Assembly (NCBI GenBank): GCA_030605745.1
Contig: JAUWHT010000136.1
Coordinates: 1-8,137 of the forward strand
DNA from: Pirellulales bacterium
GTDB lineage: Bacteria; Planctomycetota; Planctomycetia; Pirellulales; Thermoguttaceae
Direction of reading: 5' to 3'
Length of the DNA stretch: 8,137 nucleotides
Numbering within the stretch: position 1 is the stretch's first letter; each line of letters starts with the position of its first letter. Below the pieces are notes generated by a model. That model ran no database searches, was not told where the DNA came from, and saw nothing but the letters and a program-made list of their open reading frames with translations. Shown here piece after piece: positions 1 to 6,338 of this stretch. The translations under genes and the position numbers were made by a program.

Positions 1-106
1 GTGAACAAGTACTGTACAAGATGCGCGCACGGCGCGCAGAAGTTACAACGATAGACTCTAACCCAATCAAACAACTACTCTACTTAGCCGTTACACCAAC
101 CTGCGG
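1..106. other. Left-edge non-coding stretch with GC-rich inverted repeat
   Basis: No supported gene is seen here. One plus-strand frame is open from the window edge to a TAA at 129-131, but its translation has no recognisable feature and it is too short to call. A perfect inverted repeat, TGCGCGC-ACG-GCGCGCA, lies at 22-38. With a 3-nt loop it could form a very GC-rich hairpin. It has no T-run on either strand, so it is not an obvious intrinsic terminator. Confidence 0.35.
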
Positions 107-123
107 AAAATCGGGCAAGCCCG
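107..123 (-). terminator. Weak intrinsic terminator after the signal peptidase operon
   Basis: Read on the minus strand, a CGGG-CTTG-CCCG hairpin (112-123) is followed by ATTTT. It starts about 22 nt past the stop codon of the upstream signal peptidase gene. The stem is short (4 bp plus a CUUG tetraloop) and the T-run has only four residues, so termination may be partial. No better candidate lies between the stop codon and the window edge. Confidence 0.4.
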
Positions 124-144
124 GCGGCTAAACGGTAGATCTCC

Positions 145-1887
145 TCAGCGTACGAATCTCATTCTCGGAAAGTTCGGAAAGAAGGGGAACGGGACGTTGG
201 TGCCCGGCAGCTTGTTCCAGGAGTGGGGCCAGTAGATGTAAAGGGCCTTTCCGATCAACAGATCGCGCTTGACGTAGTAGGGGAAACCCTCTTGCTCCCA
301 GAGTCGGCCGTCCTTGCTCTTGGCGCTGTTGTCGCCCAAGGCGAGGAACTGGTCCTCTTCGAGCACAAAGTCGACCGGGTCCTTCATATTATCGAAGGCG
401 TCCCATTGGCTCGGATCGGAGAGGACGTGGTTGGGGAATCTGAGCTGCTTGAAATCGGTAATTGGCCCGTTGATGCCGTAGCGACGGTGCCCCTCGGTTA
501 TGTAGTAGATGTCGCGCAGCACCTCTAGGTGGCTGACTTTCAAGGCGGCGGATTCCGAGCCGATGCCCACCGGGGCGAGGTCGGCTACGGTAGGCTTCGT
601 GTTGCCCAGCGGGGGGTAGCTGGTCGCAGTGTCGAACTCGATCACACTCCCGTCCACCCACAACCGAAGCTGATCGTCGCAGTTGGCAAACAGGATTTCA
701 TACTTACCTCTGCCGCGGACGTCGGTCTGCGCGATAGGCCCAAAGGGCGCCAGCCCGCTGATCGAAAGGGTCGCCACGCCGGTGGCCACGTCGATGCTGC
801 ACTGGAATTGGTGGCCTCCTTCGACCAACTCGAAGATTGCCCGGCCGCTGTCCGACCGTACTTCCAGCGTACACTTCAGTGCCAGATCGCCCACCCAGTG
901 CAGCCCGAAGGCGTCCGTGTCGGGTGCAAAGGAGTTGGCCGACCGGCCGGTGTTGTAGGCGCAGAAGTCGGAGATCAACTGCGGCATCAGCGGATCGTTC
1001 GACGGCGGGTCGCCCCGAAGGTGTTCTTGCCATTGTTGTCCCGACGGCACCAGGTGTTGGTATCTTAACCAGGTTGTGCCGTCGGCGGCGCCGGCGGCGG
1101 CAAACGACGTCTGGTCGTCCGTCTTCCAGGCGCCGGTAGAACTGCCGTCGGCCGGGCCCCATCGTGGCGGCCAACCGTGCTCTAGGATCCCCGGCATCAG
1201 GTCGTTGTCGAACACCGGCTGGAGCATAGCCAGGAGTTTGCGCAGTGGTTTTCGGGCAATGTGGAAGTTACCGTCGCCACTTTTGTCGACCAGGATGTCG
1301 CCGTGGTGGATGCGGATAGTCTCGCCCGGCAGGCCCACCAACCGCTTGATAAAATTGGTCTTCGCACCGCCGGGATACTTGAAGACGGCCACATCCCAAC
1401 GCTGCGGCTCGCCGAACTGATAGGAGAACTTGCCGACCAGGATGCGGTCGCCTTTGAACGACGGGTAGCTCTCATGTCGGGGATTATCGGGTCCTAGGTC
1501 CATCGTGAAGTGGCACATCGGGCAGGTGCAGCCTTCGACCAAGGCGCCGGGGCCGCGAGAAACGCCGCTGTTGGAGTCGACCTCGTCACTGGCGCTGACC
1601 CGGTACGGACAGCCGCAGATCGGGCAAACCACGTCCTTGTGACGGCCCATCAGCGTCGGGGCCATCGAACCGGTGGGGATAACAAACGCCTCCGCCTCGA
1701 ACGTGCGGAACAGGAACGCCAGCACAAAGGCCACCACTACCGACTCGATCGTCTCGCGGATGGCGGCCGACGAGGGAACATGCCGACGGACAGGCTCGGC
1801 CGGGGGCGACTCCTGGCGGTCTTGCTGCTTCCGGCGATCCGATTCGCCACCGCGGGGTTTCTTGCTCAGTACTTTTCGTTTTGCCAT
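145..1887 (-). CDS. lepB: Signal peptidase I with zinc-ribbon and LamG-like inserts (paralogue A)
   Basis: Membrane-bound type I signal peptidase (580 aa), which cleaves signal peptides from exported proteins at the outer face of the inner membrane. A hydrophilic, basic N-tail (1-45) is followed by one membrane segment at about 47-62. Box B is PTGSMAPTL with catalytic Ser74, box C is GDRILV (146-151), and box D is FIKRLVGLPGE with general base Lys181. Box E is GDNSAKSKDGR (518-528), where the family usually has GDNR and DSR. Two insertions make it far longer than the usual 200-330 aa. A CxxC...CxxC zinc-ribbon-like module (Cys88, 91, 122, 125, with extra Cys93 and Cys120) sits directly after box B. 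A stretch of about 330 aa between boxes D and E includes a beta-rich LamG/concanavalin-like region at about 325-462. The gene is second in an operon, 4 nt after the paralogous peptidase. No Shine-Dalgarno is visible, so translational coupling is likely. The peptidase call is firm; the LamG call is by pattern. Confidence 0.93.
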   Translation of the reverse strand: MAKRKVLSKKPRGGESDRRKQQDRQESPPAEPVRRHVPSSAAIRETIESVVVAFVLAFLFRTFEAEAFVIPTGSMAPTLMGRHKDVVCPICGCPYRVSASDEVDSNSGVSRGPGALVEGCTCPMCHFTMDLGPDNPRHESYPSFKGDRILVGKFSYQFGEPQRWDVAVFKYPGGAKTNFIKRLVGLPGETIRIHHGDILVDKSGDGNFHIARKPLRKLLAMLQPVFDNDLMPGILEHGWPPRWGPADGSSTGAWKTDDQTSFAAAGAADGTTWLRYQHLVPSGQQWQEHLRGDPPSNDPLMPQLISDFCAYNTGRSANSFAPDTDAFGLHWVGDLALKCTLEVRSDSGRAIFELVEGGHQFQCSIDVATGVATLSISGLAPFGPIAQTDVRGRGKYEILFANCDDQLRLWVDGSVIEFDTATSYPPLGNTKPTVADLAPVGIGSESAALKVSHLEVLRDIYYITEGHRRYGINGPITDFKQLRFPNHVLSDPSQWDAFDNMKDPVDFVLEEDQFLALGDNSAKSKDGRLWEQEGFPYYVKRDLLIGKALYIYWPHSWNKLPGTNVPFPFFPNFPRMRFVR

Positions 1888-1891
1888 GGAA

Positions 1892-3295
1892 CTAACGAAT
1901 ATAGCGGATTTTGGCCGGATCGGGAACTTGAAAAATCCACCCGCCCAATTCGACCTCCCGTGCGGGGAAATGAACCACTAAAGGCTTACCTGTCAACAAC
2001 TTAGCAGCCACCGCCGGCCCCACAGGCCAGGTGCGGCTGTCCTCGGAAATCGGGCTGTTGTCGCCCAGAACAAAGTACTCATCGGCTGCCAGCCGGACCG
2101 GCTCGTCCAGCCCCCAGCGACCCTGCAGCCCGATCGGGTGGGTGTAGTACACGTCGCGATACACCCGGACTTTGTCAATCACCACCCCTAATCCCTGCGA
2201 TCCGATGGCCAGCGGCCGGGCGGTGGGCCTGGGACCCTCGGGCGACGGATCGTACGGCCAGGCAACCGCCACGCTGCCGTCGAAGGCCAGCAGGAACTGA
2301 CAATCGAAAATGGACACCTCCACCATCAGGTCGCCGGTACAGGGGGGCAACTTGCCGGCGCCGGCCGGGATTGGCCGGCCGCTGCGGAACGTCTGGTAGC
2401 TGTTGCGGCCTGCGAAGATCCGTGCCTCGAACTGCTCTCGGCCGTCGCTTATCTTGATGCTCAAGCAGCCTTGACCCCAAGTCTCGATCAGCCGCAGCGA
2501 GAGCAGCAGCTCGGTGACCGGGTGGGTATCCTCGACCCGACGCGGCCGTGTCTGGTTGTAGCCACAGCCGTCGCTGATCGGTGATTCGAGGATACCGCCT
2601 TCTTTGCCCGGCTTTCGCCGCCAGTGACGGTACTCCAGCCAATCGAACTGTTTATTGGAGGTTGCCGGGTGTGCGAATCGGCCGCCCGCCGAGCCCCAGC
2701 GGCTCTGCTGGCCGGTGCCCTGCCAACGAGGCGGAGGGACTGGATTGATCGTCGGCCGGCAGTTTGCATCGTGGACCAGAACCGCCAGTGCCCACTGCTG
2801 GGCTAGTGTCTTCCGCTTTATGTGCCCGTCCACGTAGACGTTGCCGTCTTTGATCTGGATCACCTCGCCCGGCAGGCCGACCACTCGCTTGATGAGTATC
2901 GTGCCGGCCTGCCGCGGACGGCGCAACGCCACGATTTCCCATCGCCTTGGGGGGCGGAAGTGAAAGATCGACTTGTCTACCAGCACGCGGTCGCCGGCCA
3001 GATCGGGCTGGACCTGCAAGTCGTTGTCCGCACAACCGCAATTTGGGCATACCGCCCGCGGACTGACCGGCCGAACATCGGTGCCGCAGACAAACCGACG
3101 CCCACAATCGGCACAGACCACCTCGCGGCACAAACCCAGCAGCGTCTCAGCCATCGAGCCGCCCTGAACCCGGCAAGGTACAATCAAGCCCTCGAGATAC
3201 CAGGTGCGTGTCACCATCAGGGCGATCAACAGCCAGATACACCGTCCAACCAGGAGCCGCAGGCGAGAACGAACACTGTGTGACGCAGAAAGCAT
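1892..3295 (-). CDS. lepB: Signal peptidase I with zinc-ribbon and LamG-like inserts (paralogue B)
   Basis: Second type I signal peptidase (467 aa from this start), with the same plan as its neighbour but strongly diverged. One membrane segment lies at about 13-29. Box B is VQGGSMAETL with Ser47, box C is GDRVLV (101-106), box D is LIKRVVGLPGE with Lys136, and box E is GDNSPISEDSR (411-421). The catalytic dyad is intact, so it is probably active. Cys61, 64, 83 and 86 form the post-box-B zinc-ribbon-like module. A LamG-like insert spans about 255-383. Shared landmarks with paralogue A include ISDxCxYN, RDxYY and an R-(F/Y)-(V/I)-R C-terminus, so the pair arose by duplication. The frame is open upstream to 3427, but residues before the ATG at 3293-3295 look non-coding, and the chosen ATG leaves a normal short cytoplasmic tail. 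This gene is first in the operon; its TAG is 4 nt before the next ATG. It may have distinct substrates. Confidence 0.9.
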   Translation of the reverse strand: MLSASHSVRSRLRLLVGRCIWLLIALMVTRTWYLEGLIVPCRVQGGSMAETLLGLCREVVCADCGRRFVCGTDVRPVSPRAVCPNCGCADNDLQVQPDLAGDRVLVDKSIFHFRPPRRWEIVALRRPRQAGTILIKRVVGLPGEVIQIKDGNVYVDGHIKRKTLAQQWALAVLVHDANCRPTINPVPPPRWQGTGQQSRWGSAGGRFAHPATSNKQFDWLEYRHWRRKPGKEGGILESPISDGCGYNQTRPRRVEDTHPVTELLLSLRLIETWGQGCLSIKISDGREQFEARIFAGRNSYQTFRSGRPIPAGAGKLPPCTGDLMVEVSIFDCQFLLAFDGSVAVAWPYDPSPEGPRPTARPLAIGSQGLGVVIDKVRVYRDVYYTHPIGLQGRWGLDEPVRLAADEYFVLGDNSPISEDSRTWPVGPAVAAKLLTGKPLVVHFPAREVELGGWIFQVPDPAKIRYIR

Positions 3296-3464
3296 GGTGA
3301 AGAACGAGACGTTTAGCCGCCGCGTCCTCGCGGCGCGCCTACTTCCATCGTGATTCACCCGACGGCAGACTGCAAGAGTTACTTCGTAGCCCCCCTGCAT
3401 AGGGGGACACCGCGGCTGCCCGAGCAACCACTACAGTCCGGACCGCGTGCTACATTTGAGAGGC
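3296..3464. promoter_or_regulatory. Divergent intergenic region with two hairpins
   Basis: This 169-nt region separates the minus-strand signal peptidase operon from the plus-strand PilZ gene and must hold both promoters. No convincing -35/-10 pair was found on either strand. Two perfect inverted repeats are visible: GCCGCG-TCCT-CGCGGC at 3319-3334, which would lie in the leader of the peptidase mRNA, and CCCCC-TGCATA-GGGGG at 3391-3406 near the middle. Either could be an operator or an mRNA structure, but that is inference only. Confidence 0.4.
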
Positions 3465-4448
3465 ATGAGTTTATCAGAAGATAGTTTCGACCGACGGAAG
3501 TCCTTCCGATGCCCCGTTTGGCACTCCCGGCAAGACGGCGAACTGAAGGTTGGCGCGGTCTGGATACCAGTCCAGTTATTGGACGAGTCGGCCGGAGGGT
3601 TTGCGGTCCTGGTGGATAGTCTTCCACACATCAAGGTGGACGACGCAGCCCAGTTCCGTACCGAGGCCGGCTGGTTCGACGTCCGTGTGGCAAACGTGAC
3701 CCAACTCGAACCGGCAGAAACAGCGGACAAGGAGGGAAGTCAAGGCTCGGCAGAAACCGAGCAGCCGACGCCCGTATTCCGATTGGGTCTGGACCGGCTG
3801 GGCGAACTGGTTGTGCCGGAAGAGGATGAAGGTCCGCGGGCTGGGCGCACTTTCCACTTCCACCTGGCACGATTTTTCCCCTCGGACGCTCCGATGCTCA
3901 TGTTGGGGGCCGTGGTTGTGCTGCTGCTTGTGATCCTTCCGATAGCAACCCTGACGCTACCGTCCTACCGAGGCAGTCTGGGTGTCAAGCGGGTTTCGAG
4001 GTGGCTTGACCGCACACTGGGTGGTTTCCGATCGGACGGCGCGACCCGGCGACAGCGACAGGCAGCAGGCCGATCTGCCCAACCGAAATGGACCGCCTCC
4101 AGCCAGCGGACCCAGCCTAACCGCAGCCACACAGCGGCACCCGACCGACCGACTGCCGATAACACCCAGCAGTTGCGAAACCTGGCTCGACGCATGCAGG
4201 GTGCCACGGTCTTTTCCCTACCGGAAGTGATCCGCAAACTAGAACTCAGCGATTCCCAACAGGCCAGAATCCGGGAAATCGTCGACATCTCCTCCCAAGC
4301 GATTCAGCAATTCGACGCCCGGCGGCAGGACAGCAGCCGGCAACAGCGTTCAAGAACCCGCACGATGATCCTCCGCGCAGCACGCCGGGAAGTCTTGGAT
4401 ATGCTGACCGAGGAGCAGCGGGTCCGCTGGCAGAAGCTTGTCGAGTAG
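3465..4448 (+). CDS. PilZ-domain membrane protein with Spy/LTxxQ-like C-terminal tail
   Basis: Predicted 327-aa single-pass membrane protein. The N-terminal region carries both signature elements of PilZ c-di-GMP receptors: RKSFR (RxxxR, 11-15) and DESAGG (DxSxxG, 40-45), spaced as in the family. An acidic linker follows, then one hydrophobic helix at about 143-165, then a long Arg/Gln/Ser-rich stretch. The helical C-terminus has LELSDSQQARI (259-269) and LTEEQRVRWQKL (314-325), resembling Spy/CpxP-type LTxxQ repeats and similar tails common in planctomycetes. The obvious model is a cytoplasmic c-di-GMP sensor linked to an extracytoplasmic helical domain. The segment after the helix is rich in Arg and Lys, though, which by the positive-inside rule argues for the opposite topology. 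The ATG is preferred because the PilZ motif follows closely; an in-frame GTG at 3447 would add six residues. The gene stands alone, divergent from the peptidases. Its target process is unknown. Confidence 0.8.
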   Translation: MSLSEDSFDRRKSFRCPVWHSRQDGELKVGAVWIPVQLLDESAGGFAVLVDSLPHIKVDDAAQFRTEAGWFDVRVANVTQLEPAETADKEGSQGSAETEQPTPVFRLGLDRLGELVVPEEDEGPRAGRTFHFHLARFFPSDAPMLMLGAVVVLLLVILPIATLTLPSYRGSLGVKRVSRWLDRTLGGFRSDGATRRQRQAAGRSAQPKWTASSQRTQPNRSHTAAPDRPTADNTQQLRNLARRMQGATVFSLPEVIRKLELSDSQQARIREIVDISSQAIQQFDARRQDSSRQQRSRTRTMILRAARREVLDMLTEEQRVRWQKLVE

Positions 4449-4458
4449 GCAGTGAGTG

Positions 4459-4480
4459 GGTGGCAATTCATTGCCACCTT
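4459..4480 (+). terminator. Hairpin terminator after PilZ gene
   Basis: A perfect 8-bp stem, GGTGGCAA-TTCA-TTGCCACC (4459-4478), starts 10 nt after the PilZ stop codon. Only TTAAA follows, so the U-tract is poor. It may act as a terminator or as a 3'-end stabilising hairpin. Confidence 0.5.
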
Positions 4481-4591
4481 AAACGGTCGAAAAACTTCTT
4501 GCCAGTTCGGCCTCAGACCTCTTCCCAAAAACGCACAAACATGGTTTGATAAGGAAGTCGGAGCCGGGAAGAGATGGTTCCGTGCTCGGAG

Positions 4592-4597
4592 AAAGGA
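4592..4597 (+). promoter_or_regulatory. Shine-Dalgarno deciding the acetyltransferase start
   Basis: AAAGGA sits 9 nt before the ATG at 4607, a normal spacing. The upstream in-frame ATG at 4574 has a purine run touching the start codon, which is too close for an ideal site. This is why the downstream ATG is preferred, although the case is not decisive. Confidence 0.4.
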
Positions 4598-4606
4598 TTC
4601 TTGCCG

Positions 4607-5935
4607 ATGAGCGCAGCGGTTTATTCGTCGTTGTCGGCTGGATCGGCTTGTAAGCCGTCCGGTTGTCGCCGTGTTCGCGTGCCGGTGCTCAGTGCGACCG
4701 GTGGTGACCACACGGCGATCTATCATTTTTTGCAGGGCGTTTTCCAGGGCCCCACACGGGCCGAGTTCCGCTCGTCTCTGGAAGACCCCTTCTACGAACC
4801 GCACGACCGGCTGTTGATTAAACGCGGCAGCCAAATCACCGTCCATATCCACCTGACACACCGGATGATGCAGTTTGGCTCGGTGCAGCTTCCGGCTGCC
4901 GGTCTGGGCTGGCTGGGCATCTTGCCCGAGTGCCGCGGCCGGGGCCTGGCTACCCATCTGCTCCGCGCGGCGGAGAAGCAAATGGCCCAAAGCGGCGCCT
5001 TGCTGGGCCTGCTGCGGACTTCGATCCCCCACTTTTTCCGCCGCACCGGCTGGGCCGTGTGTGGCCGGTACAGCCACAGCCGAGCCGACGCCCGGGCCGT
5101 GCTGGCCAGGCTGCTGGACCGCGGATTCCGCCCACATCGCCGCCGGCGCTTGCAGATCCGCCCCTGGAAGCAGTGGGAACAGGCAGCCCTGGTCCGCATC
5201 TACAACCAGAACCTCCAGGGTACCTACGGCGCCCTGGAGCGAACCGAAGCCTACTGGCAGTGGCTCACCCGTCGCCACGCCTACGGCCAGATTTACGTCG
5301 CCCTGGACGGCCCCGGATTGCTGGACTTGGACGAGGCCACCACGCGGATCGTCGGCTATGCGGTGACCAAGGGCGAAAGGATCGTTGAGTTGCTCTCTGC
5401 CCCCGACCGGCGGAAGGCGATTGTCGAGTTGTTGGCCCGCACCTGCGGCGATGCTATCGAGCACGACCGTCACAGTGTGCTGTTGCACGCCCCGCCCACC
5501 AGCCCCCTGCACAAGCTGTTCCGCCGGGCCGGTGGGCTGCGCTGCTATTGCGAAGCCAATCGGGCCGAAGTCTACATGGCCCGGCTGCCTGACCCGCTGA
5601 GACTGCTTCGCCGGCTGTGCGACGAGTTCCACCGCCGGGCCGAACAGGCCGGACTGCCGAGACCCATGGACCTTGGACTACTCGTGAACACCAGGAAGTA
5701 CCAATTGGAAATCACTCGCGAGCGCGCCAGGGTCGTATCGCGGCGGGTTGGCCGCAGCTACCTGCGACTGAACACGGCCGATTTCACCCGGTTGGTGCTG
5801 GGACAACTCGATTGGCAGCGGGCGATAGCCGAGGGCCGATTGGAAGTCTCCACCGCCCTGGCCGAGGAAGCCGGTCGCGCCCTGTTCCCCCGACTCCCAC
5901 TTTGGCGCCCCCCGCTGGACGATCTACCGGCGTAA
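4607..5935 (+). CDS. Eis-like GNAT N-acetyltransferase with SCP2-like C-terminal domain
   Basis: Predicted acetyl-CoA-dependent N-acetyltransferase (442 aa from this start, 453 from the ATG at 4574). The length and three-part plan fit the Eis family: an N-terminal GNAT domain, a second degenerate GNAT-like domain, and a C-terminal SCP2/sterol-carrier-like domain. The first GNAT domain has the acetyl-CoA-binding motif A, GILPECRGRGLATHLL (about 104-119), with R110-x-x-G-x-A115. FRRTGWAVCGRY follows at 145-156, where the family has its conserved glycine-aromatic turn. The middle domain (about 180-325) contains the YWQWLTRR segment. The C-terminal segment from about 360 (KYQLEITRE, TRLVLGQLDW, LFPRLPLW) matches the usual Eis ending. 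Mycobacterial Eis acetylates aminoglycosides and protein lysines, but planctomycete members have no known substrate. It appears monocistronic, between two hairpin terminators. The family call is solid; the substrate is unknown. Confidence 0.82.
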   Translation: MSAAVYSSLSAGSACKPSGCRRVRVPVLSATGGDHTAIYHFLQGVFQGPTRAEFRSSLEDPFYEPHDRLLIKRGSQITVHIHLTHRMMQFGSVQLPAAGLGWLGILPECRGRGLATHLLRAAEKQMAQSGALLGLLRTSIPHFFRRTGWAVCGRYSHSRADARAVLARLLDRGFRPHRRRRLQIRPWKQWEQAALVRIYNQNLQGTYGALERTEAYWQWLTRRHAYGQIYVALDGPGLLDLDEATTRIVGYAVTKGERIVELLSAPDRRKAIVELLARTCGDAIEHDRHSVLLHAPPTSPLHKLFRRAGGLRCYCEANRAEVYMARLPDPLRLLRRLCDEFHRRAEQAGLPRPMDLGLLVNTRKYQLEITRERARVVSRRVGRSYLRLNTADFTRLVLGQLDWQRAIAEGRLEVSTALAEEAGRALFPRLPLWRPPLDDLPA

Positions 5936-5971
5936 ATGCGGAATGCAGTATTCGCGTGATTCTCGCGGGTC

Positions 5972-6042
5972 CAATAGCTGGGGGACAACGTCCCGCGGGT
6001 GTATCACCGCGACGCGTTGCGTCCCGGCTATTGTCTATTTCT
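5972..6042 (+). terminator. Long hairpin terminator after the acetyltransferase gene
   Basis: The outer arms CAATAGC (5972-5978) and GCTATTG (6027-6033) pair perfectly. The stem continues inward through GGGAC/GTCCC, AACG/CGTT and a terminal CGCGG...CCGCG hairpin, interrupted by small bulges. A T-rich stretch (TCTATTTCTGCTTT) follows. The start is 36 nt after the stop codon, so this is the natural end of the acetyltransferase transcript. It is unusually long for an intrinsic terminator and may also stabilise the 3' end. Confidence 0.5.
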
Positions 6043-6125
6043 GCTTTGGTTGCGGCCGAAGGCCGGGCCAAGTGGGAACGAGTTCACCCCGCTTGCATTC
6101 CCGGCTGCCAGGTGGTAGGCTTGAA

Positions 6126-6155
6126 TTGACAATTTGAATGACGCGCGTGCGTCAA
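6126..6155 (+). promoter_or_regulatory. Candidate promoter of the structured RNA, with spacer palindrome
   Basis: A perfect -35 hexamer, TTGACA (6126-6131), lies at the distance expected for transcription starting near 6162, where the closing stem of the structured RNA begins. The -10 position (about 6149-6155, GCGTCAA) is a poor match. Between the two sits a palindrome, GACGC-GCGT-GCGTC (6140-6153), which could be an operator. An alternative promoter is TTGCAT (6093-6098), 17 nt, TAGGCT (6116-6121), which would give a start near 6128. Confidence 0.35.
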
Positions 6156-6161
6156 GTTACT

Positions 6162-6317
6162 GCTTCTTGAGAAACCACGAACCCGAGCCCTTTGGCTCTT
6201 GAACAAGCAAAGCAGTGCTTGGACCGCGCTCCCTATGGGAGCGTCGGCCAGGTGCTGTTTGCTTGTGCCCTTTCGTGGGGGTCTCGGGAGCGGCCTTGGT
6301 TCGGCGTTCCCTTTTTT
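6162..6317 (+). ncRNA. Structured RNA with intrinsic terminator (6S-like RNA or riboswitch-type leader)
   Basis: The segment folds by hand into a coherent structure. The closing stem pairs GAGA (6169-6172) with TCTC (6282-6285) and CCACGA (6175-6180) with TCGTGG (6273-6278), and can extend outward to about 6162/6291 with some G-U pairs. Inside are a side hairpin, GAGCC-CTTT-GGCTC (6185-6198), and a long apical hairpin (6203-6266). The apical hairpin pairs ACAAGCAAA with TTTGCTTGT, CAG with CTG, two G-U pairs, CTTGG with CCAGG, CCG with CGG, and CGCTCCC with GGGAGCG, with only single-base bulges. A strong terminator ends the unit. The length (about 156 nt) and closing-stem/open-centre/long-apical-stem plan recall 6S RNA, which regulates RNA polymerase. 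Position just upstream of two small genes equally allows a cis-acting leader. I recognise no conserved family motif, so the class is undecided. SRP RNA, tmRNA and RNase P RNA do not fit. Confidence 0.55.
6286..6317 (+). terminator. Intrinsic terminator ending the structured RNA
   Basis: A 7-bp stem, GGGAGCG (6286-6292) with CGTTCCC (6305-6311), contains one G-U pair and may extend by a CC/GG pair. It is followed at once by six T (6312-6317). This is the clearest rho-independent terminator in the window. Its left arm overlaps the outer 3' strand of the RNA's closing stem, so the two structures compete. It lies 21 nt before the GTG start of the next small gene. Confidence 0.72.
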
Positions 6318-6338
6318 ATTGCGCGAGAAAGCTCTGTT

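Noticed and set aside
683..1174. Several 90-180 codon frames on both strands within the signal peptidase gene
   Set aside because: Arg/Pro/Ala-rich shadow translations typical of high-GC DNA. The paralogue conservation supports only the minus-strand peptidase frame.
3296..3427. 44-codon upstream extension of the second signal peptidase
   Set aside because: The residues show no conserved or hydrophobic feature, and the stretch includes GC-rich hairpins in the divergent region. The ATG at 3293-3295 gives a normal N-terminus.
4304..5632. 442-codon open frame on the minus strand opposite the acetyltransferase gene
   Set aside because: Antisense shadow of a GC-rich gene. The translation is rich in Gln, Ala and Gly with no domain, while the plus-strand frame shows clear GNAT motifs.
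6162..6317. SRP RNA, tmRNA or RNase P RNA
   Set aside because: The conserved SRP apical GGAA/AGCAG-type loop is absent, there is no tRNA-like domain or tag reading frame, and the length is far too short for RNase P RNA.
6192..6338. N-terminal extension of the 46-aa protein from a TTG codon
   Set aside because: It would translate through the apical hairpin and the T6 terminator. The added residues look random next to the regular coiled coil.
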